Shown in pieces: positions 36,005 through 45,026 of a stretch of 64,000 nt of DNA; within the stretch, counting starts at the first letter, position 1; each line of letters begins with the position of its first letter. Origin of the DNA: Sphingobacterium sp. PCS056 (GTDB lineage: Bacteria; Bacteroidota; Bacteroidia; Sphingobacteriales; Sphingobacteriaceae); the NCBI RefSeq assembly GCF_023273895.1, contig NZ_CP096883.1:2232001-2296000 (forward strand), given 5' to 3'. Both the position numbers and the translations under genes were made by a program. The notes below the pieces were generated by a model. That model saw nothing but the letters and a program-made list of their open reading frames with translations. It was not told the DNA's origin and did not search any database.

Positions 36005-36898
36005 TTAAGTGCTTTTTGCTCCTCGGGTCAATTTTTCTACCGTATCCCACTGTTCATCAGTCACCGCATCGAGTCCATTGAATTCTCCGGCACCTTTTAG
36101 CCATTCTCCACCATCTATCGTGATGACATCACCATTGACATAAGCTGAATAATCAGATACGAGATATGCCGCTAAATTGGCCAGTTCTTGTAAGTCGCCC
36201 GTGCGACCTAATGGAATTCTATTGATAGGGTTGAGGGTTTCACTTAGGTTGCTTGGAAAAAGACGGTCAAAAGCTCCAGTGGTATGAAAGGGGCCTGGTG
36301 CAATGGCATTCAATCGAATCCCTTTACGTCCCCATTCTACGGCTAATGATCTTGTCATCGCCAATACGCCTGATTTGGCGCAAGCTGAAGGAACTACATA
36401 TCCTGAACCTGTACTTGCATAGGTAGTCACAATATTCAAAATCGTTTTATCTTGATCTTTATTGGCAATCCAGATTTTTCCAAGAGCTAAGGTGCAGTTA
36501 ATGGTACCTTGTAGGACAATTCCTAAGACAGATTCAAATGCACGGTGGCTTAGTCTTTCTGTAGGGGATATGAAATTTCCAGCAGCATTATTGACCAGAA
36601 CATCAATGGAACCTAGTTCTTGAATACCAAAAGCTATGACTTTCTCTACAGATTCATAATCACGGACATCGCATGCTATAGCGATGCACCTACCTTTTGT
36701 TTCTTGACTTAGTTCTGTTGCGGTTTGCTGTATGACATCATCTTTGCGGCTCGTGATCAGGCATTGGGCACCTAATTGTAAAAAATATCTGGTCATGGCT
36801 TTACCAAGCCCAGTACCACCGCCGGTAATTAAAATGTTTTTTCCTTTTAATGCATCATCACGAAGCATGCCTTGTGTCGTACTCATTTTGGATATCAT
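36005..36898 (-). CDS. SDR oxidoreductase, 2,4-dienoyl-CoA reductase-like
   Basis: The 297-residue short-chain dehydrogenase has the cofactor motif TGGGTGLGKAM, NNAAGNF after strand 4 and PSACAKSGVLAM, where the usual catalytic Tyr of YxxxK is replaced. This Lys-only pattern is typical of peroxisomal/bacterial 2,4-dienoyl-CoA reductases of the SDR family, which help degrade unsaturated fatty acids. A second in-frame ATG at 36886 is an equally possible start. No other beta-oxidation gene is adjacent. Confidence 0.86.
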   Translation of the reverse strand: MISKMSTTQGMLRDDALKGKNILITGGGTGLGKAMTRYFLQLGAQCLITSRKDDVIQQTATELSQETKGRCIAIACDVRDYESVEKVIAFGIQELGSIDVLVNNAAGNFISPTERLSHRAFESVLGIVLQGTINCTLALGKIWIANKDQDKTILNIVTTYASTGSGYVVPSACAKSGVLAMTRSLAVEWGRKGIRLNAIAPGPFHTTGAFDRLFPSNLSETLNPINRIPLGRTGDLQELANLAAYLVSDYSAYVNGDVITIDGGEWLKGAGEFNGLDAVTDEQWDTVEKLTRGAKST

Positions 36899-37146
36899 TT
36901 AGTGATGTATAATCAATGTTATCAACCAATTTACAAAAAATATGTGCTTTTGGTACTATTTATTTTAAATGTAATAATTTGATCTCTTTAATTTCTAAAG
37001 TTGATTTTGATTAATTCTGTTTATTCTATTTAACATAGCTTACTTCATTTTAATGAGTTTTTGAAAGGTAAATAAATTGAAATAAGCAACTGTTAATCAT
37101 GTAGATTGAAGAGGTAGATTGTAATGGATTGATATAAAATAAAAAG

Positions 37147-37154
37147 TATATTTG
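37147..37154 (+). promoter_or_regulatory. -7 box of the gene at 37176
   Basis: tatatttg is an exact TAnnTTTG match and lies 21 nt before the ATG at 37176, which supports that start. Confidence 0.55.
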
Positions 37155-37175
37155 TTTGACCTAAATTTTAAAATT

Positions 37176-38006
37176 ATGAAGAAGTATATCTTTATCATGG
37201 CTATCCTGCTTATTGGGCTACCTAGTTTTGGACAGCATGTACGGCAGTTGTTGGGATCTGGTGCAAAAAATACGATACCTGGAATGAGATCTAATTTACA
37301 TAAATGGCAAGATTCTACTAATTATAAATTAAATGTGATACCTGATTATTTTATGTTGGGCACTTTTAGTGATTATTTGGATCGGTTTAATGGTCGTAAT
37401 AAGGAAATTAATATTGATGAATATGGTTCTTCAGAAAAAGCATTGTTCACGTATTTAGCTGCATTTTTAGAAGATAATTATCAGCTGAAAATTGAAAAAA
37501 AAATATATAATGATATTCAAAGCGAATTGAATAATCCACAATTGGCTCAACATTTTAATACGTTTTATACCGATGATGGTCATTTGATTGGCGAAAATTT
37601 TGATAAAGATGAAAGTAGGAAATATTCATTTTTACTTGGATTATATATCCGGTATGGGGAGCGGGTTTATGATGATGTTTATAAAATTAGAATTATAAAT
37701 TCATCAAAAGATAAGATTTTATATCCTTTACTGAAAGATCTGGGCTGTAATAAAATTTACTATAAAATGTTAAGAAATTTTATTCCTGTGAGTGAGTATT
37801 TCTATTTTGAGGCTACCCCGATAATGATTAAGTATTTTAAAACGGTTGATTCTATAAAAGCAGATGATTTGAATGTTTTTGTTCAGCATCCGTTTTTAAA
37901 AAATTTAAGAGAGGAAGATAGGAAAGAAATGGAACGGGTGATGATGGAAAATAAGGAAAAGGAGATGCAGATGTTGAAAAACTGGTTTTCTGCAAATGAA
38001 TTTTAA
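37176..38006 (+). CDS. secreted protein of unknown function
   Basis: The 276-residue protein has a signal peptide (MKKYIFIMAILLIGLPSFGQ) and a helical, charged mature part, with many Lys/Glu/Tyr and a C-terminal amphipathic helix (EEDRKEMERVMMENKEKEMQ). I recognise no family. It is single-gene: its own promoter at 37147 and a bidirectional terminator at 38029. The upstream TTG codon in frame lies inside the promoter box and is not a start. Confidence 0.7.
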   Translation: MKKYIFIMAILLIGLPSFGQHVRQLLGSGAKNTIPGMRSNLHKWQDSTNYKLNVIPDYFMLGTFSDYLDRFNGRNKEINIDEYGSSEKALFTYLAAFLEDNYQLKIEKKIYNDIQSELNNPQLAQHFNTFYTDDGHLIGENFDKDESRKYSFLLGLYIRYGERVYDDVYKIRIINSSKDKILYPLLKDLGCNKIYYKMLRNFIPVSEYFYFEATPIMIKYFKTVDSIKADDLNVFVQHPFLKNLREEDRKEMERVMMENKEKEMQMLKNWFSANEF

Positions 38007-38028
38007 TGATATAGTTTTGAATTAAAAT

Positions 38029-38063
38029 AAGAAGACCTATCTCTTTTGGAAATAGGTCTTCTT
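38029..38063. terminator. bidirectional terminator between the 37176 gene and tsf
   Basis: aagaagacctat (38029-38040) pairs with ataggtcttctt (38052-38063) around an 11-nt loop, between convergent genes. Confidence 0.85.
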
Positions 38064-38079
38064 TATTGAATAACGTTAA

Positions 38080-38916
38080 TTATGCTCCTAATTGAACACG
38101 TTTGAACGCTGTAACTGTTAAACCTTTAGAAACTGAATCTAAGAATTGTGCGATAGATTTAGAGTTATCTTTAACGAATTCTTGGTTCAACAAAGTTGTT
38201 TCTTTGTAGAATTTATTCAATTTACCAGCAGCGATTTTTTCTGCCATTTCAGCAGGTTTTCCTTCAGCGATGATTTGTTCTTTAGCAATAGCCATTTCAC
38301 GCTCAATAGTATGTGAATCTACACCATCTTTATCGATAGCGATAGGGTTCATTGCAGCGATTTGCATAGCTACATCTTTACCCGCTTCTTCAACACCATC
38401 AGCAGCAGCTGATAAACCTACTAAAACACCTAAACGGTAGTTTGCGTGGATATAAGCAACAACTTTCTCAGCAGAAATAGTTTCGTATTTAGAAACGTCA
38501 ATTTTCTCACCGATTTTACCTGTTTGATCGATTAATAAATCAGCGATTTTAGTACCACCGATTTCTAACGCTTTTAAGTCTTCTAAAGAAGCAGGTTTGT
38601 TAGCCAAAGCAACTTCAGCAACTGACTCAGCGAAAGCTACGAAATCAGCATTTTTAGCTACGAAATCTGTCTCACAGTTTACTTCAACTACGATACCTGA
38701 TTTACCATCAGTAGCAGCTTTAGCAATGATAACACCTTCGTTAGAATCACGGTCTTGACGGCTAGCAGCAACTTTAGCTCCTTTTTTACGTAAGTAATCA
38801 ACAGCAGCTTCAAAATCACCGTTTGCTTCTACTAACGCTTTTTTACAATCCATCATACCTGCGCCTGTTTGTTGACGCAACTTGTTTACATCTGATGCAG
38901 AAATTTGTACTGACAT
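38080..38916 (-). CDS. tsf: translation elongation factor Ts
   Basis: The 278-residue factor exchanges GDP for GTP on EF-Tu. It has the N-terminal UBA-like segment (VNKLRQQTGAGMMDCKKALVEA), the core signature CETDFVAKNADF and the C-terminal coiled-coil region. It is the last gene of rplM-rpsI-rpsB-tsf. The 195-nt spacer before it contains three hairpins (38961-39098), which may lower or tune tsf expression relative to rpsB. Confidence 0.97.
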   Translation of the reverse strand: MSVQISASDVNKLRQQTGAGMMDCKKALVEANGDFEAAVDYLRKKGAKVAASRQDRDSNEGVIIAKAATDGKSGIVVEVNCETDFVAKNADFVAFAESVAEVALANKPASLEDLKALEIGGTKIADLLIDQTGKIGEKIDVSKYETISAEKVVAYIHANYRLGVLVGLSAAADGVEEAGKDVAMQIAAMNPIAIDKDGVDSHTIEREMAIAKEQIIAEGKPAEMAEKIAAGKLNKFYKETTLLNQEFVKDNSKSIAQFLDSVSKGLTVTAFKRVQLGA

Positions 38917-38960
38917 GATATATTTCTTTTTTAAATTTTTGACTTATTATTTTCTTGACA

Positions 38961-39098
38961 ATATTAACCTAACTCTTGTTAAGTTAATATAAAGTTTACC
39001 ATTTCTTTTTAGAGCAATGGTAAACCAAAAAACCGGACAGATAGGTTAGTCCAAGAAAAGAATTCTTTTCCAGAAACCAACGCTACGCTATCCGGTTT
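38961..39098 (-). promoter_or_regulatory. structured rpsB-tsf spacer with three hairpins
   Basis: Read on the minus strand: first a long stem aaaccgga/tccggttt (39091-39098 with 39030-39037) that contains the inner palindrome 39055-39070 and is followed by T6. Second, gtttaccat (38994-39002) pairs with 39017-39025. Third, 13-nt arms with one mismatch (38961-38973 with 38978-38990). The first looks like a partial terminator, the others like leader structures of tsf. Confidence 0.65.
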
Positions 39099-39111
39099 GG
39101 AATAAAAAATA

Positions 39112-39908
39112 TTATTCTCCGTCTTTCGCTTTACGAGGACGTTTAGCTTCTGAAGCTTCAGTAGTATCAACTTTAGCTTTAGCTGCAGCTGCTTCTTTTT
39201 CTGCTTCGTCTTCTTTATCACGTTTACGTTCGTCCAAACCTTCTTGGATTGCTTGACCAATGATTCCAGCGATTAAGCTAATCGATTTACTAGCGTCATC
39301 ATTTGCAGGGATTGGGAAATCAATGTTTGAAGGGTCAGAGTTTGTATCTACCATTGCAAAAGTAGGGATGTTTAACTTGATTGCTTCAGTTACAGCGATG
39401 TGTTCTTTTTTCACATCGATGATGAATAAAGCAGCCGGTAAACGGTTCAAATCAGCAATACCTCCTAATAGAGATTCTAATTTGATACGCTCACGTTGAA
39501 TCATCAACTTCTCTTTTTAGATAATACATCATATGTACCATCTTTTTGCATTTTGTCAATAGTAGACATTTTTTTGATAGACTTACGCACTGTTGTGAAG
39601 TTTGTAAGCATACCACCTAACCATCTTTCCGTAACGAAAGGCATGTTAACTGCCTTCGCTTGTTGAGCGATAATTTCTTTTGCTTGTTTTTTCGTTGCTA
39701 CGAATAAAACCTTACGACCTGATTTTACGATTTGTTTGATAGCTGATGCAGCTTCTTCCAATTTCGTAAGCGTTTTGTTCAAGTCAATAATGTGGATCCC
39801 GTTGCGTTCCATGAAAATGTACTTAGCCATTTTCGGATCCCATTTACGAGTAAGGTGACCAAAGTGCACACCTGCATCCAATAAGTCTTGATAAGTTGTT
39901 CTTGCCAT
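39112..39908 (-). pseudogene. rpsB: 30S ribosomal protein S2, reading frame broken by a one-base deletion
   Basis: The first 132 codons give normal S2 (TYQDLLDAGVHFGHLTRKWDP, WLGGMLTNF). After [12 protein letters not shown] the frame hits a TGA at 39504. The rest of S2 continues in another frame ([40 protein letters not shown], ending KAKDGE at 39112). The break lies in a run of five A (minus strand; T5 at 39514-39518); six A would restore [13 protein letters not shown] and a 265-residue protein. Because rpsB is essential and no other copy is seen, a sequencing or assembly error in a homopolymer is the first explanation; recoding is less likely. Confidence 0.93.
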
Positions 39909-39926
39909 TTTTTGATCCTCCTTTGA

Positions 39927-40313
39927 TTAACGTTTACTGAATTGGAATCTCTTACGAGCTTTCTTGCGTCCTGGTTTTTTACGCTCAACCATACGGTCAT
40001 CACGTGTTACTAAACCTTTAGCACGTAAAGCTGGTTTAACTTCTGGGTCTAATTCAACTAATGCTTTCGCAATAGCCAAACGAACAGCCTCAGCTTGTCC
40101 TTTTACACCACCTCCATTAACGTTCACTTTCGCATCAAAATTCCCAGCTTGACCTGCTACTTCTAATGATTGAGTAACAATGTATTGCAATGGCAATGTT
40201 GGGAAATATTCTTTGTAGTCTTTACCATTAATAGTAAGGACTCCGCTACCAGCAGTTAAGTAAATGCGGGCAACAGCAGTTTTTCTTCTTCCTGAAGTAT
40301 TAGTTGTTGACAT
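39927..40313 (-). CDS. rpsI: 30S ribosomal protein S9
   Basis: The 128-residue protein starts with SGRRKTAVARIYLTAGSG and ends with PGRKKARKRFQFSKR, the conserved C-terminal tail whose last Lys-Arg reaches the P-site tRNA. GGGVKGQAEAVRLAIAKAL is the central family signature. It lies 11 nt after rplM and 18 nt before rpsB. Confidence 0.98.
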   Translation of the reverse strand: MSTTNTSGRRKTAVARIYLTAGSGVLTINGKDYKEYFPTLPLQYIVTQSLEVAGQAGNFDAKVNVNGGGVKGQAEAVRLAIAKALVELDPEVKPALRAKGLVTRDDRMVERKKPGRKKARKRFQFSKR

Positions 40314-40324
40314 GTCGATTCTCC

Positions 40325-40768
40325 TTAAAATTTAACTGGTTTTGGATTTTGAGCCTCTTGTTTGTGCTCAGTTCCAGCATAAACATAAAGATTTTTAAAC
40401 AATTGACGACCTAAACGGTTTTTAGGAAGCATACCACGAACAGCTTTCTCAATGATGCGCTCAGGGTGTTTTGCCAATAATTCTTTTGGAGTGATGAAAC
40501 GTTGACCACCCGGGTATCCCGTGTAGCGAACGTAAGTTTTGTCGCCCAATTTATTACCTGTCAATCTAATTTTTTCTGCATTGATAACGATAACATTATC
40601 TCCGCAATCTACGTGAGGGGTAAACGATGGCTTGTGCTTTCCGCGAATTACTTTCGCAATTTCGCTTGCCAAGCGCCCCAAAATCTCGCCTTCAGCATCA
40701 ACAACGATCCATTCTTTGTTGATGGTGTTCTTGTTGGCAGAGACAGTTTTGTAACTTAACGTATTCAC
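40325..40768 (-). CDS. rplM: 50S ribosomal protein L13
   Basis: The 147-residue protein has [38 protein letters not shown] and the family signature [19 protein letters not shown]. The start codon is GTG (40766-40768); no in-frame ATG near the family start exists. It is the first gene of the ribosomal operon, with a -7 box at 40833-40840 and a leader of about 58 nt. Confidence 0.97.
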   Translation of the reverse strand: MNTLSYKTVSANKNTINKEWIVVDAEGEILGRLASEIAKVIRGKHKPSFTPHVDCGDNVIVINAEKIRLTGNKLGDKTYVRYTGYPGGQRFITPKELLAKHPERIIEKAVRGMLPKNRLGRQLFKNLYVYAGTEHKQEAQNPKPVKF

Positions 40769-40832
40769 TTGCTTTTAATTAAATAATTAATAATATTTTA
40801 TTCACTTCTTTTCCCTGTATCTCAAGGGTCTG

Positions 40833-40840
40833 CAAAGGTA
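40833..40840 (-). promoter_or_regulatory. -7 box of the rplM operon
   Basis: TACCTTTG on the minus strand fits TAnnTTTG exactly. The start of transcription would lie near 40826, giving a short leader in which CCCTT and a later AGGG could form a small hairpin. An autoregulatory ribosomal leader is possible. Confidence 0.5.
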
Positions 40841-41041
40841 CTTTTAATTTTTTGATTACGAAAATCTATTTTACTTTATTTTAGGGACTTTCATTATCCA
40901 TAAGTATGTTTTACTCTAGTTTAAAATAAGGAGATCGTCAAAAATAACCCATTGAATTGCAATACCGTTATTTACAATTGTCGTTTATTAGTATATTGCA
41001 ACATAATTAACACAGTAATTGGTGAACGAGAAGGATTATTT

Positions 41042-42751
41042 ATGTTTAAAAAATATTTGAAGTATGCGCTATTAGTAACAATGTTATCTGCAGCTGGAGA
41101 AACAGCATTAGCACAAAATAGTACCCCAGAAAAACCTTATTCGCAACAATTAAAAAATATAGAAGCTTTTTTAAGAAAGGGTGATTATAAACAGGCGATG
41201 GATTCGTTAGATGCGATTACAACGCGTTATCCCAAAGCAGATGACGTTTATTTTACGAAGGCAGTATTATTTGGACAGATGAGAAATGCTGATCGTGCTC
41301 TGGAGGAAGTAAATAAAGCGCTCGAAATAGATCCTAAAAACGAATATTTAAGTTTTAGTATTGATGTCAATAAGGGTAAAGGCGACCTAGCAAGTGCAAT
41401 CCGGTCATTGGATATGTTAATGAATAAGGATCATGTCAATATCGCTGCATTAAATAGGGAAAAAATCATGTTATTGTTCAATAATGAACAAAAGGAAGAA
41501 GCTTTTGCACGTTATAAAAATGTCCGTGAATCGGCCGGTGCTACTGATACATTGGATGTCATTGGGGCTACTTTGTTATTGGATAAAAACGATTTTCCTG
41601 CTGTAATCAATGTTTTGGAACCTTGGGCTAATAAAAAATCTCCTTTAGCACAAGTATATAGTCAATTGGCGCAAGCGTATCGTGAAAATAAAGAGCCTAA
41701 AAAATCACTTGCTGTTTTGAATGCGGGTGTTTTAAATACTAAGGATGATTATCTTTTTTTGGATTTAGCTGATGAATATCGTTTATCGGGTAAAGGAAAA
41801 CTCTCATTTGAGTACTTAAAACAGGCTTTTTCGTCTAAAACTATTGATTTTTCGGAAAAAAATAGAATTATTTTATCCCTCTTGGCTCCGAATAGCAGCT
41901 TCACACTCGATCAGGCGCAAGAGCTGGCGAATATTTTAGTAGATATGCATCCGCGTGTAGCAGAAAGCCATGTCGCAAAAGGGCAAGTAAACTGGATGCG
42001 TAATGACCTTGTTGGTGCACAATCATCATTTTCGATTGCCGTAGGGATCAATCCCTATCAAATTGACGCTTGGCGGATGTTGATCAATGTCGATCTGGCC
42101 ATGGAGCAGTATGATCAAGCGATAGCGCATGGGGGAGAGGCTTTACACAATATCCCAAACAATCCTGTTATCTTGTATTTCAGTTCGATTGCCTATACAT
42201 TAAAGGGTAATTATGAGCTTGCTCGTAATTTGATGGAAGCTGCACTGAATAATGGGCAAAATGAAAATGCTATTTTTCAATCCAATATATATAGCGGACT
42301 GGGTGATATCTACCATTCACTTAAAATGGAATCAGCGTCGGATGTGGCCTATAGAGAAGCGATTCATCTAGATAGTACAAATGTAAGTGCTATGAACAAT
42401 TTAGCCTATTATTTGTCGTTAAGAAATCAGGATTTAGAAGATGCGGCCCATTTTGCTGAAACTGCAAATAAGTTGAGACCAAATGATGCAACCTTAGAGG
42501 ATACGTATGCTTGGGTGCTATTTAAACAGGGTAAGTATGCTGATGCTTTGGTCTGGATCGAAAAAGCTATTAAAAATTCAAATACGATTTCTGCAGTTTT
42601 ATTAGAGCACTATGGTGATATTCTAATTAAAAATAAAAAACCTGCAGAAGCAATGAAGCAATGGAAACTAGCGTTAAGTAGAGGTGGTCAATCAGAAATA
42701 GACTTGGATAAGTTAAAAGAAAAAATAAATGCGAAAGCTTATGTGGAGTAG
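41042..42751 (+). CDS. secreted tetratricopeptide-repeat protein
   Basis: Read from the ATG at 41042, this 569-residue protein has a signal peptide (hydrophobic LKYALLVTMLSAAGETALAQ). It is then built almost wholly of TPR units, e.g. AFLRKGDYKQAMDSLDAI, ADRALEEVNKALEIDP, SDVAYREAIHLDSTNVSAMN and WVLFKQGKYADALVWIEKAI. A longer frame from a TTG at 40952 would hide the signal. Such proteins act as periplasmic scaffolds. It overlaps the DUF4292 lipoprotein gene by 23 nt, so the two are co-expressed; envelope assembly is a reasonable guess. Confidence 0.87.
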   Translation: MFKKYLKYALLVTMLSAAGETALAQNSTPEKPYSQQLKNIEAFLRKGDYKQAMDSLDAITTRYPKADDVYFTKAVLFGQMRNADRALEEVNKALEIDPKNEYLSFSIDVNKGKGDLASAIRSLDMLMNKDHVNIAALNREKIMLLFNNEQKEEAFARYKNVRESAGATDTLDVIGATLLLDKNDFPAVINVLEPWANKKSPLAQVYSQLAQAYRENKEPKKSLAVLNAGVLNTKDDYLFLDLADEYRLSGKGKLSFEYLKQAFSSKTIDFSEKNRIILSLLAPNSSFTLDQAQELANILVDMHPRVAESHVAKGQVNWMRNDLVGAQSSFSIAVGINPYQIDAWRMLINVDLAMEQYDQAIAHGGEALHNIPNNPVILYFSSIAYTLKGNYELARNLMEAALNNGQNENAIFQSNIYSGLGDIYHSLKMESASDVAYREAIHLDSTNVSAMNNLAYYLSLRNQDLEDAAHFAETANKLRPNDATLEDTYAWVLFKQGKYADALVWIEKAIKNSNTISAVLLEHYGDILIKNKKPAEAMKQWKLALSRGGQSEIDLDKLKEKINAKAYVE

Positions 42752-43532
42752 ATCTATTGCTATAATGGCCGTGCTTTTAATATTTGCGTCTTGTAGTACG
42801 AAGAAGAAAGTTGCGAAAGTGAAGAGTGATCCTGTAGAGATTCTGACGATAGATAAGGAAGATTCTAAGACCGAAATTGCGCAAAAATTTTTATTATCTA
42901 ACTTGGAGTTTACGACGTTCTCGGGCAAAGCTAAGAGTAAAATAAGTATTGGAAAATCTTCTCAAGATGCAACGGTGAATATCAGAATAGAGAAAGATAA
43001 GAAAATATGGATTTCCATTACTGCATTGTTAGGTATTGAGGTTGGGCGAGTTTTGATTACACCGGATAGTGTTCAGATCTTAAATAAATTTCAAGGTGAA
43101 TATACTGGAAAACCATTTAGTTACTTGTACCAATATGCAAGTGAGGATTTGACTTTTGCAAATGTACAAGATCTGCTTTTGGCGAATTTTTCTACAAATC
43201 TGTTAAATGCCAATAATTTTGAAGTGGATCAAAAAAGTATACCGATGCAATTGAAGGGTCAAAAGAATGAACTTACTTATAGGTATTTAGTGAACCAACA
43301 AAATAAATTGGACTCGTTTAGCTTAGAACAAGTTGCTAAGGGACAAAAATTGGAAGCAAATTATGCAGGCTATTCAAATAACGGAGGGATGTTGTTTCCG
43401 ATGGCACTTGAATTACTGATTTCGGGAGGTGATACCGCTATAAGCGCTAACTTTAATTATAGCAGAGTATCGTTCAATGAGGCACTGGAAATGCCTTTTA
43501 CAATCTCCAACAAATACAAAGTAATTCATTAA
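42729..43532 (+). CDS. DUF4292 lipoprotein
   Basis: The 267-residue protein has a lipoprotein signal ending in LIFASC, and a LolA/LppX-like beta-rich fold (FTTFSGKAKSKISIGKSSQDATVNIRIEKDKKIWISI, TPDSVQILNKF). This matches DUF4292, a Bacteroidota family thought to be related to lipoprotein carriers (inference by fold pattern). A second ATG at 42741 is possible. It is followed by an EnvC-like gene, so the row TPR, DUF4292, EnvC looks like an envelope cluster. Confidence 0.85.
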   Translation: MRKLMWSRSIAIMAVLLIFASCSTKKKVAKVKSDPVEILTIDKEDSKTEIAQKFLLSNLEFTTFSGKAKSKISIGKSSQDATVNIRIEKDKKIWISITALLGIEVGRVLITPDSVQILNKFQGEYTGKPFSYLYQYASEDLTFANVQDLLLANFSTNLLNANNFEVDQKSIPMQLKGQKNELTYRYLVNQQNKLDSFSLEQVAKGQKLEANYAGYSNNGGMLFPMALELLISGGDTAISANFNYSRVSFNEALEMPFTISNKYKVIH

Positions 43533-43635
43533 TGTTAGCACGATAATCCTTAAGATTTATTACTTTCGCATCTGGGACTGTTTTTAATGAAAAGATGTTA
43601 ATTCGGACTCAACTGCTAGTAAAAGATTACTATAG

Positions 43636-44931
43636 ATGAATTTAAAAAAGATAATACTAAGTCTACTTGCGTTTTTTTTGATGCTTGGAATCGGTTTTTC
43701 ACAAACCCGGGCGGAGCTTGAAAAGAAACGTGAAAAAATAAATCGTGAAATAGCGGAACTTCAAAAGACGCTTAAGGAGACTACGACGGAAAAGATATTG
43801 ACGCAGAAGCAGGTGAGTGCGCTGAGTAGTCAGATTAATCTTCGTCAAGAAAAAATTACTACCATTAGTTCTGAACTCAGTTTGATTAATCGCCAGATTA
43901 ATGTCAATACTGCTGCTGTTGATAAATTGAAGGCTGAGTTGGAAAAGATGCGCAACGATTATGAGAAAATGATCATGTTTGCGTTTCGAAACCGTAATGC
44001 TTATAATAAATTGATGTTTATTTTCGCTTCAAAAGATTTTAATCAAGGGTTTCGACGTGTAAAATATTTGCAACAATTCAATGATTCACGGAAGTTAAAG
44101 GCGAGTGAGATTGAAGGGACTAAAAAACAAATTGAACAAAAGATCGCACAGCTTCAGGCTGATCGTAATAAACATAAACAGTTATTGAACGAACAAGAAC
44201 AAGAGAAGAAAACGATCGCTCAGCAACGTGCTATTTTCTCGAATGAATTAAATTCTTTGATTACCACTGAAAGAGGTGTAAAACGCGATATTACGCAGAA
44301 ACAAAAAGAGGAGCGTAAGTTAAGATCTGCCATTCAAGCAATCATTAAAAGAGAGATTGAAGCCGAGCGTAGAAGACAAGAAGCTGCTCGTAGAGCTGCA
44401 GAAGCTGCTGCGGCAAGAAGTGCTAAGAAAAACGACACTAAAGTAGAAGAAAAAGAGTCATCTAAATCTACTGCCCGTAAGTCGGATTCAGAGGTGTTAC
44501 GCGCTACTCCAGAAGCAGCCCGTCTATCGGCTGATTTTAGATCTAATCGCGGACGATTGCCATGGCCAGTTTCCAATGCTAAAATATTACAAAGTTTTGG
44601 TACAGATAGGACAGGAAGAAACGTGTCTGTGAGCCATGAGTCCTTGAAATTACAAACAGCAAGTGGCGCTACGGTTAAGTCGGTATTTTCTGGAACTGTA
44701 ACAAGTACGTTAACGTTGAATGGACTTAAGGTGATCATCATTTCACATGGTGAATTCTTCTCGGTGTATAGCAACTTAGCAAGTTTTAGTGTTTCGAAAG
44801 GACAGAAAGTGTCTGCAGGTCAGTCTATTGGAACTGTTGCTAACGATCCTGATCTGGATGCGCCGGTACTGGATTTTCAAGTTTGGCAGGGTCAAATTCC
44901 GATGAATCCACAATCTTGGTTAGCAAATTAA
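43636..44931 (+). CDS. envC: EnvC-like murein hydrolase activator (degenerate LytM/M23 domain)
   Basis: The 431-residue protein has a signal peptide (about 1-22), a long coiled coil (about 24-250, rich in Glu/Lys/Gln), an Ala/Arg-rich linker and a C-terminal LytM (M23) domain from about 305. The zinc ligands are missing: the usual HxxxD is not present, YxHL reads YSNL, and HxH reads VLDFQV. Such catalytically dead LytM domains are the hallmark of EnvC, which activates cell-wall amidases at division. Confidence 0.87.
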   Translation: MNLKKIILSLLAFFLMLGIGFSQTRAELEKKREKINREIAELQKTLKETTTEKILTQKQVSALSSQINLRQEKITTISSELSLINRQINVNTAAVDKLKAELEKMRNDYEKMIMFAFRNRNAYNKLMFIFASKDFNQGFRRVKYLQQFNDSRKLKASEIEGTKKQIEQKIAQLQADRNKHKQLLNEQEQEKKTIAQQRAIFSNELNSLITTERGVKRDITQKQKEERKLRSAIQAIIKREIEAERRRQEAARRAAEAAAARSAKKNDTKVEEKESSKSTARKSDSEVLRATPEAARLSADFRSNRGRLPWPVSNAKILQSFGTDRTGRNVSVSHESLKLQTASGATVKSVFSGTVTSTLTLNGLKVIIISHGEFFSVYSNLASFSVSKGQKVSAGQSIGTVANDPDLDAPVLDFQVWQGQIPMNPQSWLAN

Positions 44932-44958
44932 AAAAATATAGAAATAAAAATTATTATG

Positions 44959-44966
44959 TACATTTG
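44959..44966 (+). promoter_or_regulatory. -7 box of tatA
   Basis: tacatttg, an exact TAnnTTTG match, 60 nt before the tatA ATG. Confidence 0.5.
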
Positions 44967-45026
44967 TTTTTAAGGTATAAGTGTATATACTCAAAGAGAA
45001 TATTGAAAAACAGTAAATCATAAGTT

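Noticed and set aside
39500..39530. Programmed -1 frameshift as the default reading of rpsB
   Set aside because: The site is T AAA AAG, not the strong A AAA AAG heptamer. Re-pairing in the P site would place tRNA-Lys on TAA, and no stimulatory structure is obvious. A homopolymer error explains it more simply.
40952..41041. 30-residue extension of the TPR protein from a TTG codon
   Set aside because: It would place the evident signal peptide in the middle of the protein; the ATG at 41042 gives a normal signal.
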